From Flavobacterium tyrosinilyticum (GTDB taxonomy: Bacteria; Bacteroidota; Bacteroidia; Flavobacteriales; Flavobacteriaceae): a DNA stretch of 64,000 bases. The notes beneath the pieces were generated by a model that worked only from the letters and a program-made list of their open reading frames with translations, was not told the DNA's origin and did no database searches. Positions within the stretch are counted from its first letter, which is position 1. Every line of letters starts with the position of its first letter. Location: the NCBI RefSeq assembly GCF_023656565.1, contig NZ_JAMOKG010000002.1, positions 501,619-565,618 of the forward strand, given 5' to 3'. Position numbers and translations under genes: made by a program. Positions 8,051 to 17,366 of this stretch are shown here, one piece after another.

Positions 8051-9979
8051 TCATTTTACAAATTTTATAATTGCCATTTCTAATGCTAAAAATAACAGTG
8101 CAAAGATAACAAACCATTTCCAAATTTGGCTGTCTGTTCGTTCTGTTTGTAGTGTATTAAAAATGGTCGAAATGGTATCGGCAGTTTTGAAATCAGAAAC
8201 TACATTTGTGTTTACTTGGCTCAAATCGCTTTCGGTTCTTTTGTAATTAAAACTGATATTTTCTACCCATTCTTTTTTATCAAAAATGCTATAATTTCCA
8301 GCGGTTTCAGGAAAATCATTGAATGTTAATTTGACTTTATTGTTTAAAATCTGCTGAATCGGAATAAATGAATCGTCTGTTCCTTTAACTTCCAAGATAG
8401 CATCTTTAGTTAATAAAACATCTACAAAGTAAGGCTGATTGTTACCGATTGTCAAAGCATTTACACCCGTTTTCTGATTGTTTTGAGCGATTTTATAAAA
8501 TAACGGAACAATTAAAGGCGATTGCTGAAAATTGGAGTTTGTACTATTTATTGGCGCGGTAAAAACCGTTATTCCAGAAACCTGATTTTGAACAGCAGTT
8601 ACAAAATCAGTTTGGTCTTCAAATGAAAGTACAGCTGGATAAGAGCTCGAAACAGCAAACGAACTATTTACTTTTGGATATTGAAAGTTGGTTATTTTGT
8701 TTTCAAAAACGCCTGAAAATAAAGGGTGGTCGAAATTAATTTTAGTGATTAATTTGCTGTTGGGTTCTAAATTTCCGAATTGAATTTTTCCAAAATTCCC
8801 CAATAATGCATTTAAGCTCGAAAGAGAAGTTTTCTCAGACGGAATGACAACCAAATTTCCGCCTTTAGAAACAAAAGCTTTTAAAGTCGTTTGCAATGCC
8901 TGCGGAATATCAATTAATTCGTTTAGAATAATCGTGTTTTGTTTTTCTAAACTATTGTAATCTAAAGAGCCAATTGGGTAATTGTTGTAATTGAATTCTG
9001 CCGAGGTATAAATTCTCGATAAGAAATTGCTTTTTTCAGGTTCGCCAATACTGATAACGTTTGTTTTTTTGTTTTTAGAAATGCTGAAAAACAATTTGTT
9101 GTCATACGTTAAACCGTTATCTTCAATTGCAACATATCCATGAAAAGCTTCTTTTGGAATGGTGAAATTGATTTTCTTTTTCTTGGTGTCAAAATTGATA
9201 ATTGTTTTAGCAATCAGTTTATTTTGATTGTATAAGGCTGTAGAAACCGGTTTGAAATCTTCGCCATAAGCAGACAAATTAATGCCAATTTCGTAGAAGT
9301 TTTCTAAAGTCTGGTTAATGTAAACGCTGTCAATAGAAACATTATTTTTCTGTTCTGCTTCTGGAACTATGAAATAAGGTTTTTCTTCAAAATCTATAGT
9401 TGCAATATCTTTTTCTTTTAAACCAACGGCATCGGTAATAATGACAATATCTTTTTTATGCGCCGATTTATGTGCTTTAATTTTAGCTGTAATGGCTTGA
9501 AGATCAAAAGAAGTTGCGCTGTATTTTAGATTCTGCAAAGCGCTTTTAGATGATTTTATATCCGTATTCCAAAAGTTTTCTGTGTTTGTTAAAAGCGAAA
9601 ATTGAGTGTTTTCTGGAGTATTTTCGAGTAATTCTTGAACTGCTCTTTTTAATAATTCGCCTTTTTTGCCTTTAGCCTGCATACTAAACGAATTATCTAA
9701 AACGATATACATTTCGTTTGAAGCATTTTTGCTATCTGTAGCTTCAAAAAAAGGCTGTGCAAACGCAATAATTGCGCAAGCAAGCAATAATAAACGTGTT
9801 GCTAATAAAAGACGTTTTTTGATTTTAGAACTCTTTCGAGTCTGAATAGCAAGTTCTTTTAAGAATCGAACATTGGTGAAAAAAGAAGTTTTAAATCGTC
9901 TTAATTGAAATAAATGAACCAAAATTGGAACAATCAATAAAAACAGAAAGTATAGAATTTCGGGATGTTTAAAATGCAT
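8051..9979 (-). CDS. BatA/vWA-domain membrane protein
   Basis: 642 residues. An N-terminal BatA-type domain has hydrophobic segments at about 8-24 and 57-75 and the HPEILYFLFLL opening. It is followed by a von Willebrand A domain with a MIDAS motif DNSFS (95-99), a long periplasmic region, and a C-terminal membrane segment near 620-638. In Bacteroidota these proteins belong to the Bat aerotolerance family, probably acting as envelope scaffolds. No other bat genes are adjacent, so a direct role in aerotolerance is not shown. Confidence 0.85.
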   Translation of the reverse strand: MHFKHPEILYFLFLLIVPILVHLFQLRRFKTSFFTNVRFLKELAIQTRKSSKIKKRLLLATRLLLLACAIIAFAQPFFEATDSKNASNEMYIVLDNSFSMQAKGKKGELLKRAVQELLENTPENTQFSLLTNTENFWNTDIKSSKSALQNLKYSATSFDLQAITAKIKAHKSAHKKDIVIITDAVGLKEKDIATIDFEEKPYFIVPEAEQKNNVSIDSVYINQTLENFYEIGINLSAYGEDFKPVSTALYNQNKLIAKTIINFDTKKKKINFTIPKEAFHGYVAIEDNGLTYDNKLFFSISKNKKTNVISIGEPEKSNFLSRIYTSAEFNYNNYPIGSLDYNSLEKQNTIILNELIDIPQALQTTLKAFVSKGGNLVVIPSEKTSLSSLNALLGNFGKIQFGNLEPNSKLITKINFDHPLFSGVFENKITNFQYPKVNSSFAVSSSYPAVLSFEDQTDFVTAVQNQVSGITVFTAPINSTNSNFQQSPLIVPLFYKIAQNNQKTGVNALTIGNNQPYFVDVLLTKDAILEVKGTDDSFIPIQQILNNKVKLTFNDFPETAGNYSIFDKKEWVENISFNYKRTESDLSQVNTNVVSDFKTADTISTIFNTLQTERTDSQIWKWFVIFALLFLALEMAIIKFVK

Positions 9980-10210
9980 TCTGGCTTCGATTTACTTCAC
10001 TACGTTTTGTTTTTCGCGAAGATGCTGGTCAAAAATACGAATTAAAAATTATTAAACCATATAAGTTCATTTAAGAGATTATTGGTAAAGTCTAAAGCTT
10101 ATATTTCTTATATACGTGAAAAAAATGTAACTTTTGTAATTTCTTGTAATAAAGAGACTGTTTCAAATAGATATATTGTTTATTTTAGCTAATTCAAAAA
10201 AAAACAAATT

Positions 10211-11323
10211 ATGAAAAAAATATATTTAATCTTGTTTTCCGCTTTATCCATAACAGCTGTTAAAGCTCAAAATAAGTTCAATTTATTAGTTGGAACTTAT
10301 ACCAATACCTGCCAAAGCAATGGTATTTATGTTTATGAATTTGATGCTTCTACTGGTGAATATAAATTAAAAAGTTCTTCTGAGAATGTGGTAAGCCCAA
10401 GTTATTTATCTGTCTCTGCAGATAATAAGTTTATCTACGCAGTGAACGAAAATGGAACACAAAGTACAGTAAGTTCATTTTCATATGATTCAGCATCTGG
10501 AAAGACCAATTTGTTGAATAAAAATGATGCTTTAGGAGCAGATCCGTGTCATTTGATAAATGACGATAAGCATGTAATTGCGGCTAATTATTCTGGTGGT
10601 AGTATTGCGGTTTTTAAGAAAAATACAGACGGAAGTATTACTGAAGTACAGCAGTTAATCCAGCATGAAGGAAAAGGGCCGAACGCAGCGCGTCAAGAAA
10701 AAGCGCATGTCCATATGGTTGTTTTTTCTCCAGATAAAAAGTTTGTGCTTTCGAATGATTTGGGTTTAGATAAAGTATTTATTTATAAATATAATCCAGC
10801 AGCTAAAAACGAAATCTTGACATTAAAAGGAAGTGTTGATGTAAAGCCAGGAAGCGGTCCTAGACATTTGACTTTCATTAAAGATGGAAAATTTGTGTAT
10901 TTAGTTCAGGAATTGGATGGAACTTTGACAACATTAAGCTGGGATAAAACAGGAAGTTTGAAGGTAGTTACAGAAACAAGCATTCTTCCAAAAGATTTCA
11001 AAGGAGGGACAGGAGCAGCGGCAATTAAGCTTTCGCCAGACGGAAACTTTTTATATCTTACCGATCGTGTAGACGCCAATGCAATTTCAGTATACAAAAT
11101 CCTTAAAACAGGAGCTTTAGAATTGGTTGAACAGCAAAGCACTTTAGGGAAAGGGCCAAGAGATTTTGCGATTGATCCAACAGGAAATTACCTTTTAGTG
11201 GGGCACCAATATACTAATGATATCGTTATTTTTAAAAGAGATATCGCAACAGGAAAACTGACAGACACTGGAAGAAGAATTCAATTATGTTCGCCAGTAG
11301 GACTTTTGTTTACGAAAATTTAG
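10211..11323 (+). CDS. Secreted lactonase-family beta-propeller protein
   Basis: 370 residues with a signal peptide (about 1-19, ending VKAQ) and a seven-bladed propeller of the 6-phosphogluconolactonase (Pgl/YbhE) family. Visible family features are LLVGTYT near the start, the repeated blade pattern PSYLSVSADNKFIYAVNE, and GSGPRHLTF and GKGPRDFAI. The signal peptide suggests a periplasmic or secreted form, so it is less likely to serve the cytoplasmic pentose phosphate pathway. It is monocistronic, after a 231-base spacer in which I find no strong promoter match. Confidence 0.88.
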   Translation: MKKIYLILFSALSITAVKAQNKFNLLVGTYTNTCQSNGIYVYEFDASTGEYKLKSSSENVVSPSYLSVSADNKFIYAVNENGTQSTVSSFSYDSASGKTNLLNKNDALGADPCHLINDDKHVIAANYSGGSIAVFKKNTDGSITEVQQLIQHEGKGPNAARQEKAHVHMVVFSPDKKFVLSNDLGLDKVFIYKYNPAAKNEILTLKGSVDVKPGSGPRHLTFIKDGKFVYLVQELDGTLTTLSWDKTGSLKVVTETSILPKDFKGGTGAAAIKLSPDGNFLYLTDRVDANAISVYKILKTGALELVEQQSTLGKGPRDFAIDPTGNYLLVGHQYTNDIVIFKRDIATGKLTDTGRRIQLCSPVGLLFTKI

Positions 11324-11370
11324 AAAAAAGGTTCTAAGTTGCTAAGATACTAAGCTTCTAAGTTTAAAAA

Positions 11371-11406
11371 AAAGGTAAAGATTCAAAGAATCTTTACCTT
11401 TTTTTT
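11371..11406. terminator. Bidirectional terminator
   Basis: A 14-base perfect stem (11371-11384 with 11388-11401) and 3-base loop, with A and T runs on either side, sits between the convergent lactonase and helicase genes. Confidence 0.85.
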
Positions 11407-11455
11407 ATGTAGTAATAGAAAAAAAACTTAGTACCTTAGCATCTAAAAAAAAAAC

Positions 11456-12802
11456 TTATTTTTTTTTCTTCTTCTCGTTTCTTGTCTTCAACATATTTCT
11501 GTTAACAGAACCGTGAGTTTTCTTTTTAGTTTTTGAAGGACCTCCGAGATTGACTTTTTGGTTCTTTTTAGATTTTTCGTGAAAAGCACCATCACCTTCC
11601 AGTTTAGGTTTTTTCATTAAAAACTTTCTTGGCAATTTGTCTTTTTCAGCTTCGATCAGTTTTTCTGAGATTTCGACTTCTTCAGGGAAATCAGCGATTT
11701 TAAGCTCCTGATCCATTAAAAGTTCCGTTTCAATTTTGAATTCTTCTTCTCTTGGAGTAACAAAACTAATTGCAGTTCCCGTTGCGTCTGCACGACCCGT
11801 ACGACCAATTCTGTGCATGTACAATTCTGGCTCTTCTGGAAGTTCAAAGTTAATTACGTGCGTGATGTTAGAAATATCTAAACCTCTTGCCATAACGTCG
11901 GTTGTAATTAAGCCGCGAAGATTTCCTTCTTGAAATTCCGCCATTGTGCTCAAACGGTAGTTTTGAGATTTATTCGAGTGAATTACACCAAATTGTCCTT
12001 CAAAAAGCTCATCAATACGATTGAAAAGCATATCTGAAATCTTTTTATTATTTACGAAAACCAAAATACGACTCATGCTTTCGTCGTTTTCCAGTAAATA
12101 TTTTAAAAGATTTACTTTGGTATTGAAATTCGGAACATTATAAGTAAGCTGCGTAATTTTTTCAAGCGGAGTTCCTGATGGTGCCAATGTAACTTCTTCA
12201 GGAAAATCGAAATAATCATTTAATAAATCATCAACTTCATCTGTCATCGTTGCCGAGAATAGAATGTTCTGACGTTTGGTTTTCATCATCGCAAAAAGCG
12301 AAGTCAGTTGTGGTCTGAAACCTAAATTCAACATTTCGTCAAACTCGTCGATAACTAATTTTTGTGTTTCGTCAAAACGAACGACAGCATCAAGAGCTAG
12401 GTCCATAGTACGTCCAGGCGTTCCAACTAAAATGTCAACACCTTCATAAACGGCCTTTTTCTGCGTATTGATGTTTACACCTCCATAAATACCTAGCGTT
12501 TTAACCGACATATAGGTAGTCAGTTTTTCTACTTCTTCAACCACTTGAACCACTAGCTCACGAGTTGGAACTAGAATTACAATTTTTGGCGTATTAGTAT
12601 GAGTAAATTTATAAAGCTTTAAAAGAGGCAGTAAATAAGCAAATGTTTTACCGGTTCCGGTTTGTGCAATTCCCATCATATCACGTCCAGACATGATTAC
12701 AGAAAAAGATTTTTCTTGAATAGGAGTAGGCGTAACAAATCCTAATTCGTCAACTGCTTTTTGTAATGATTTTGGAAGATTAAATTTTTCGAAAGTGCTC
12801 AT
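11456..12802 (-). CDS. DEAD-box ATP-dependent RNA helicase, RhlE-like
   Basis: 448 residues. The Q motif FVTPTPIQ is at 22-29, Walker A AQTGTGKT at 46-53, the PTREL motif at 79-83, and SAT and HRIGRTGR follow in the second RecA domain. The Walker B is DEFD (152-155), a conservative departure from DEAD. A very basic low-complexity tail (last 60 residues, KKNQK...EKKKKK) probably binds RNA. It unwinds structured RNA during ribosome assembly or mRNA turnover. It is monocistronic with its own promoter. Confidence 0.92.
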   Translation of the reverse strand: MSTFEKFNLPKSLQKAVDELGFVTPTPIQEKSFSVIMSGRDMMGIAQTGTGKTFAYLLPLLKLYKFTHTNTPKIVILVPTRELVVQVVEEVEKLTTYMSVKTLGIYGGVNINTQKKAVYEGVDILVGTPGRTMDLALDAVVRFDETQKLVIDEFDEMLNLGFRPQLTSLFAMMKTKRQNILFSATMTDEVDDLLNDYFDFPEEVTLAPSGTPLEKITQLTYNVPNFNTKVNLLKYLLENDESMSRILVFVNNKKISDMLFNRIDELFEGQFGVIHSNKSQNYRLSTMAEFQEGNLRGLITTDVMARGLDISNITHVINFELPEEPELYMHRIGRTGRADATGTAISFVTPREEEFKIETELLMDQELKIADFPEEVEISEKLIEAEKDKLPRKFLMKKPKLEGDGAFHEKSKKNQKVNLGGPSKTKKKTHGSVNRNMLKTRNEKKKKK

Positions 12803-12819
12803 TTGCTTTTAATTTTGTG

Positions 12820-12827
12820 CAAATGTA
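12820..12827 (-). promoter_or_regulatory. Predicted -7 element for the DEAD-box helicase gene
   Basis: The minus strand reads TACATTTG, an exact TAnnTTTG match, 18 bases before the ATG at 12802. Confidence 0.55.
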
Positions 12828-12887
12828 CGTTAAATTCGTGGTTTTTTGTGGAATTTGTAATTTTTGATGCTGTATTACCACTTTGAA

Positions 12888-12955
12888 TGTCACTCTGAGC
12901 GAAGTCGAAGAGCTTTACGATTGGAGCGTGAGCTTCGACTTCGCTCAGCCTGACA
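12888..12955. repeat. Dispersed inverted repeat (CTGAGCGAAGTCGAAG family), copy 1
   Basis: The arms CTGAGCGAAGTCGAAG (left) and CTTCGACTTCGCTCAG (right) are exact complements around a 22-base loop, extended outward by TGTCA/TGACA. The same arms recur at 54434-54522 and 58701-58791, so this is a repeat family. It lies just beyond the 3' end of the interrupted host gene. Confidence 0.85.
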
Positions 12956-12982
12956 ATCGTATATTTTTAGATTTTAAACAAT

Positions 12983-13243
12983 TTAAAACCCTTCAAAAAC
13001 CCCTAATCCGAACAAGGCAAAATCGTATTTTACAGGATCTTGCGCATCCATTTTTCTTAATTTGGTATCTAATTCTAATAAAGCTTTAGCATCATTTTGC
13101 TTTCGCGAAAGAATGCCAAGTTTGCGGGCAACATTTCCAGAGTGAACGTCTAGCGGACAAGATAAAACGGCAGGAGAAATGCTTTTCCAGATTCCTAAAT
13201 CGACACCTTTTGCATCTTGACGAACCATCCAGCGTAGGTACAT
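12983..13243 (-). pseudogene. TIGR02757/DUF2400 family gene, C-terminal fragment cut off by the element
   Basis: 86 codons from the ATG at the boundary. The fragment runs YLRWMVR, SCPLDVHSGNVARKLG and then DPVKYDFALFGLGVFEGF to the stop. Joined to 41865-42374, it gives an uninterrupted 254-residue protein that aligns end to end with the 256-residue copy at 14000. It has lost its promoter and first 168 codons, so it is probably silent. Within the 85 residues after the junction I count 19 differences from the element's copy. Confidence 0.93.
13239..13243. other. Left attachment boundary (5-bp core TACAT)
   Basis: TACAT is shared with 41866-41870. Left of it the DNA continues the host gene (CCAGCGTAGG), and right of it (GTTGATGGAG) is element DNA. 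Rejoining host DNA across the two cores restores the reading frame, coding ...RINM-YLRW... The short core fits a large serine recombinase, which needs only a few identical bases. Confidence 0.88.
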
Positions 13244-13354
13244 GTTGATGGAGTTAATTTAGGTAGTGTTATTTTTAGATTTTGTGATGGATTATAATTA
13301 TTGTAGATTAGCTTTATAAACCAACAAAACCTTTCTTTAAATTAATAAATAAAA

Positions 13355-13978
13355 ATGGACGTAGATTATTTTAAAAAACTTCGAAAAGCTTATGGTATCT
13401 TAACACAAGAATATTACCCACAGTATCAAAGAAACTATTCAGATGGATATACAAATTTTCAAAGAGAGGAAATTTCAAAAAATGCAATTATTTTTGATTT
13501 TTTTAGTCAATTTCAAAATGTACCTTTCAATATTTTTTTTAATAAAAAGCACATAGAGTCTTTTCAAAAGCCTGCGCCATATTTTGATAGTGAAACTGCT
13601 ATTATAACAGATGAATTAATTAAGATTCATTATGACTTATCATTAATCATTTATTGTTATTTATGCTTTTTGATGTGGAGCGATATTGAAAATATGCTGG
13701 CAATTTTTGAAGACAAAGATTTTATTGAGAGATTTGGAATTCTTATCAAGAGGGATGATTTTGGTATTAAATATCCACTTATATATCACAAAGAAATAAC
13801 AGATTATCTAGAACATCATATTGATAATTTTAGTTTTATTTTTTTGCTTTTTCACAGAATAAATGCACCTATAATACGTGTTGAGGGAAGCAATATGCGG
13901 ATAAGTATTAACAGAATAAATAACATTCGCGATTGTATAAACAATCAATATCAATTTAATAATTTTAAAATTCAGTAA
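13355..13978 (+). CDS. Hypothetical protein, first gene inside the left boundary (207 aa)
   Basis: No family recognised. The protein is rich in Phe, Tyr, Ile and Asn, is mainly helical in appearance, and has a hydrophobic stretch near residues 87-101 (LSLIIYCYLCFLMWS) that could be a single membrane segment. The gene starts 111 bases inside the attachment boundary and ends 21 bases before the rescue gene, so both are probably on one transcript from a promoter in the 13244-13354 spacer. No obvious homology to recombination directionality factors is visible. Confidence 0.6.
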   Translation: MDVDYFKKLRKAYGILTQEYYPQYQRNYSDGYTNFQREEISKNAIIFDFFSQFQNVPFNIFFNKKHIESFQKPAPYFDSETAIITDELIKIHYDLSLIIYCYLCFLMWSDIENMLAIFEDKDFIERFGILIKRDDFGIKYPLIYHKEITDYLEHHIDNFSFIFLLFHRINAPIIRVEGSNMRISINRINNIRDCINNQYQFNNFKIQ

Positions 13979-13999
13979 TTATACTAAAAAAAGAGGGAA

Positions 14000-14770
14000 A
14001 TGAACATGAATAAAAATGAAATAAAAGATTTTCTCGATTCTAAAGTAATACAGTACAATACGGTTGATTTTATTGAGCCAGACCCAATTAGTATACCTCA
14101 CAGATATAAACTTAAAGAAGATGTAGAAATTTCAGCATTTCTAGCTTCAACTATTGCTTGGGGTAATAGAAAAATGATTACCAAAAATGGTCATAGAATG
14201 ATGGACTTACTAGGTAACTCACCTTACGATTTTGTAATGAGCCATAATGACCATCAGTTAGAGAGGTTAGAGGGTTTTGTTCATCGTACTTTTAATTCAG
14301 AAGATTTTGTATATTTTATAAAAGCTTTGAATCACATCTATTCTAAAAAAGGTGGATTAGAAACAATTTTTACTAAATACCAAACAGAAGATTCATTACA
14401 GCATGCTATTCACGAGTTTAATAAAATATTTTTTGAAATACCTCATCAATCTAGAACACGAAAACATGTAGCTGACCCCTTAAAAGGTTCTGTTGCCAAA
14501 AGAATTAATATGTGTTTAAGATGGCTTGTGAGGAATGATAATGCAGGGGTCGATTTAGGAATCTGGAAAAACATACCTATGTCTAAACTTTCCTGTCCAC
14601 TAGATGTTCATTCTGGAAATGTAGCACGCAAACTAGGTCTCTTAGAGAGAAAACAGAATGATGGAAAAGCTTTATTAGAACTTGATACTAATTTAAGACT
14701 TCTTGACCCTAAAGACCCTGTAAAATATGATTTTGCTTTGTTTGGGTTAGGTATATTTGAAGGGTTTTAA
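14000..14770 (+). CDS. Intact TIGR02757/DUF2400 family protein: element-borne replacement for the interrupted host gene
   Basis: 256 residues, complete from MNMNKNEIKDFLDSKVIQY to GIFEGF, alignable over its whole length with the two host fragments. The motif SCPLDVHSGNVARKLG (198-213) resembles the Pro-x-Asp-x-His region of helix-hairpin-helix DNA glycosylases, so a DNA-related role is possible (inference; the family is uncharacterised to my knowledge). The copy is on the opposite strand from the host gene and complete in itself, so it does not depend on fusion at the boundary. At the integration point it reads ATGTGT where the host has ATGTAC, so it lacks the TACAT core on its reverse strand. 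It follows the 207-aa gene by 21 bases. Confidence 0.9.
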   Translation: MNMNKNEIKDFLDSKVIQYNTVDFIEPDPISIPHRYKLKEDVEISAFLASTIAWGNRKMITKNGHRMMDLLGNSPYDFVMSHNDHQLERLEGFVHRTFNSEDFVYFIKALNHIYSKKGGLETIFTKYQTEDSLQHAIHEFNKIFFEIPHQSRTRKHVADPLKGSVAKRINMCLRWLVRNDNAGVDLGIWKNIPMSKLSCPLDVHSGNVARKLGLLERKQNDGKALLELDTNLRLLDPKDPVKYDFALFGLGIFEGF

Positions 14771-14867
14771 ATTAGGAATTTAAGTAAACAATCAATCATT
14801 GTATTTTTTATACTGGTTAATTTCGCTAAATTTCAATAAGATAAAAATGTTCGTTTTTTAGTATTTT

Positions 14868-15629
14868 TTATTTCCAAAATGTCCTTTGAAATAACTTCCC
14901 TTTTGTATGCTTTTCAAAATTTATTTTGTATGATTTACCTACAGTTATAGCATAATTAACTTCAATATTTGTTTCTTCGCAAAGTGATAATATTTTTTTT
15001 TCAATTTCAGGTTCCGTTCTAGAACCTATATAAACAGCTCTAATAAATTTTCTATCAATAGAAATGTACTCAGTGTCTTTGTCACATATAAAAATGATAC
15101 GAAATTCTTTTTCATAATTCCATTCCGACTGTTTATTAAACATTATTTTTTCAATTTGAACTTCCGATTTTTCTAAACTATTGACCGTTGGTGGTTCTTC
15201 AGAGTATTTTACTCTGGAAAATACAAGAAAACCTTTTAATTTTTTTAAGTATTCAAATAACTCTATTTTATATTCAACACAAATACCTGTATGATTGTTA
15301 GTGTAATGCGACCACATCAAATTATTGTCGTTGCTTTCTGTAAATGAACATAAAGAAATTGTCTGGGCAATTGCATTTCTTTGCTCTTGTTCAATATACC
15401 AAGTAGAACCATTATTTTTTTGCCAATTTTCAAAATCCTCTTTTTTTAAATCTAAATTATTTTTGTAAAATTGTTCTTCATGTCCATGCTCAAGTGGGTC
15501 AATGGTCAAATTAAATTTCAACTCATATGGGTCATTAAGATTGAATGCTGAAGATAATTTTATTGACGCTTGCTCTCCAATTAGTTTATCGAGTAAATTT
15601 TCTGTTGGTATTGTATAAAATTTAAACAT
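14868..15629 (-). CDS. DUF2971 family protein
   Basis: 253 residues from the ATG at 15629 (an in-frame TTG lies 6 bases upstream). The central SLCSFTESNDNNLMWSHYT and HTGICVEYK motifs are the DUF2971 hallmark. EWNYEKEFRIIF and AVYIGSRT are further conserved blocks. The biochemical activity of the family is unknown to me; it often appears as accessory cargo near mobile elements. It stands alone, convergent with the rescue gene, with no co-directional partner closer than about 80 bases. Confidence 0.8.
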   Translation of the reverse strand: MFKFYTIPTENLLDKLIGEQASIKLSSAFNLNDPYELKFNLTIDPLEHGHEEQFYKNNLDLKKEDFENWQKNNGSTWYIEQEQRNAIAQTISLCSFTESNDNNLMWSHYTNNHTGICVEYKIELFEYLKKLKGFLVFSRVKYSEEPPTVNSLEKSEVQIEKIMFNKQSEWNYEKEFRIIFICDKDTEYISIDRKFIRAVYIGSRTEPEIEKKILSLCEETNIEVNYAITVGKSYKINFEKHTKGKLFQRTFWK

Positions 15630-15712
15630 TTTCAATATTTTAACTTGTAGATAAAAATTACAAATAAGTTCTTACACTGCAAGTAGTTGATTAAACTTGG
15701 TATTAAGTTTTT

Positions 15713-16489
15713 TTATTGATTCTTAGACATTGGTTTGTTTTTCATGACAATTTCGGATGCTTTTATATGAATGTTTTTTTCTTTTTTGTCATATACAAAA
15801 TCTAATATCGATTCTAAAAATTCATACGCATCCAAGACGTCATCCAAAGTAATATCTCCAATATGACTTCCTTCGTTACCTATTATTTTTATTGCAAACA
15901 AGAGATTGGCAATTTTTTTATTCTTAGTTTTTTTCTGATAATTTTCAATTCGATGATGTAAAGTCCTAAAAGCTTTTAATTTATTAGTTTTAGCATCTCG
16001 ATACTTTTTAGGAGCCTCCAAATCATCTAATATTAACTCAATTGAATTTCTAATTCTGTTTGCACAAGAAGATAAATCATTAAAAAAATGCGAAAAAGAT
16101 AAATTTAACTGTTCAGCAACTTCTTTTTTTACTTTTTGCGAAATTTCTATTATTTTTAAAGGAGGAAAAAAATATTTTGGATAGTAAGCACTAAAATATT
16201 CTTCAACATATTCTCCATTTGATTCTTGACACACATCTTGTATGTCCTTGAGAACACTTCCGACTATTGCTACTACGTTTTTGCAACTAATATTTTTACA
16301 AACTAATATTCCACTGAAAACGTAGTCAATTCCATGAGGATAATTGTATTTTATCATTTCTTCTTGCCCAGGAATTATTTTGGAGTTTAAATTGGTAATG
16401 CTTAATATTCCAATTTTACATATAGGACAATTATAATCTAAAGGATTTTTATTAGTAAAATTTCTTTTCTTCCAAATTTCTCTATTCAT
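15713..16489 (-). CDS. DUF4145-domain protein with N-terminal zinc ribbon
   Basis: 258 residues. Cysteine pairs CPICKIG (21-24) and CKNISCKN (about 63-68) suggest a small zinc-binding region. The C-terminal half has the DUF4145 pattern RIRNSIELILDDL ... HHRIENYQKK ... NEGSHIG ... DVLDAYEFLESILDFVYDKK. DUF4145 is frequent in restriction enzymes and defence loci but has no assigned activity here. It lies between DUF2971 and an HNH nuclease, each with its own spacer. Confidence 0.75.
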   Translation of the reverse strand: MNREIWKKRNFTNKNPLDYNCPICKIGILSITNLNSKIIPGQEEMIKYNYPHGIDYVFSGILVCKNISCKNVVAIVGSVLKDIQDVCQESNGEYVEEYFSAYYPKYFFPPLKIIEISQKVKKEVAEQLNLSFSHFFNDLSSCANRIRNSIELILDDLEAPKKYRDAKTNKLKAFRTLHHRIENYQKKTKNKKIANLLFAIKIIGNEGSHIGDITLDDVLDAYEFLESILDFVYDKKEKNIHIKASEIVMKNKPMSKNQ

Positions 16490-16643
16490 ATGATTTTTGC
16501 TGTAAAATAAGGTGTAATTTTTCCTGACTGTCTAACATAAAAACTTAAAAAAAATAAACATTTTAGATTAAATAAAAATGCGTTTAAACGGTAATTCTCT
16601 CAAACCTGTCAATTTATGAAAACATATCTTGGTATTAAAGTTT

Positions 16644-17366
16644 TTATTTAATTAATTGTTTTAGTTCTAAGATTGAAAAAGCAGGTTTTTTTTTGTGAAG
16701 CATAGCATGGCAATTAGGACAAACTGGAATTAAGTCTGTTTTTGGATTTACAGAATATTCTTTACCAACTGTCGCTATGTCAATTAAATGGTGAACATGA
16801 ATAAAATTTCGTCCTAATTCACCAAATTTTTCTTGAAAATTAAAATCACAAACTTGACAACTTAATCCAAAATGCTCTATGCATTCTTGTCTAGCTAATT
16901 GATTCCTTTCGTAACTGTTAACAATTATTTGTTTAGTTTTACCTTCGAAATATTTTATTTCATTATCTACTTCGTCTGGAAATACCGTTTCCGCATAATT
17001 TTCTTTTACTAAATCGAAATAACGATTATAAATTTCTCTTCCTTTTTTTACTTTAGCTCCTGAAGTTTGTTCATAATATGTTATGTGTTGGTCAAGAGAA
17101 AGAAGTGCTTTTCGCAATCCAATATTTCCAAATTCGTAATAAATTTCTTTGAGATAATAATCAGTAGCATAAGCGTTTATTGTCCGTGTGTAAAGTTTCC
17201 CCTCTCTTAATTTATAATAAGCATATATATAATCAAGTGCAGAACTTTGTTTAAGTCCAAAATCTGCCACTATGCGAGCGCCTTGGGAAACGGAAATGTT
17301 ACCTAAATAAACCTCTTTAGCTATTTCGTAAACTTTCTGAATTCTTTCTTCCAAAGTATATTTCAT
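16644..17366 (-). CDS. HNH endonuclease (240 aa)
   Basis: Start placed at the ATG at 17366 (MKYTLEERIQ) rather than the upstream TTG. The N-terminal 150 residues are helical. The C-terminal HNH module has zinc cysteines C170 and C173 (CQVC), the catalytic HVHH at 190-193, NPKTDLIPV, and the second metal pair CPNCHAMLH (216-224). This layout is typical of McrA-like HNH enzymes that cut double-stranded, sometimes modified, DNA. No methyltransferase partner is adjacent, which fits a stand-alone type IV-like or unknown defence role (inference). Confidence 0.82.
   Translation of the reverse strand: MKYTLEERIQKVYEIAKEVYLGNISVSQGARIVADFGLKQSSALDYIYAYYKLREGKLYTRTINAYATDYYLKEIYYEFGNIGLRKALLSLDQHITYYEQTSGAKVKKGREIYNRYFDLVKENYAETVFPDEVDNEIKYFEGKTKQIIVNSYERNQLARQECIEHFGLSCQVCDFNFQEKFGELGRNFIHVHHLIDIATVGKEYSVNPKTDLIPVCPNCHAMLHKKKPAFSILELKQLIK

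Noticed and set aside
11456..12802. DEFD instead of DEAD in the helicase as a defect
   Set aside because: The change is conservative at one position and all other motifs are intact; such variants occur in active helicases.
13239..13243. Integration at a tRNA gene
   Set aside because: No tRNA-like cloverleaf lies at either boundary; the boundary is inside a protein gene that reads through when rejoined.
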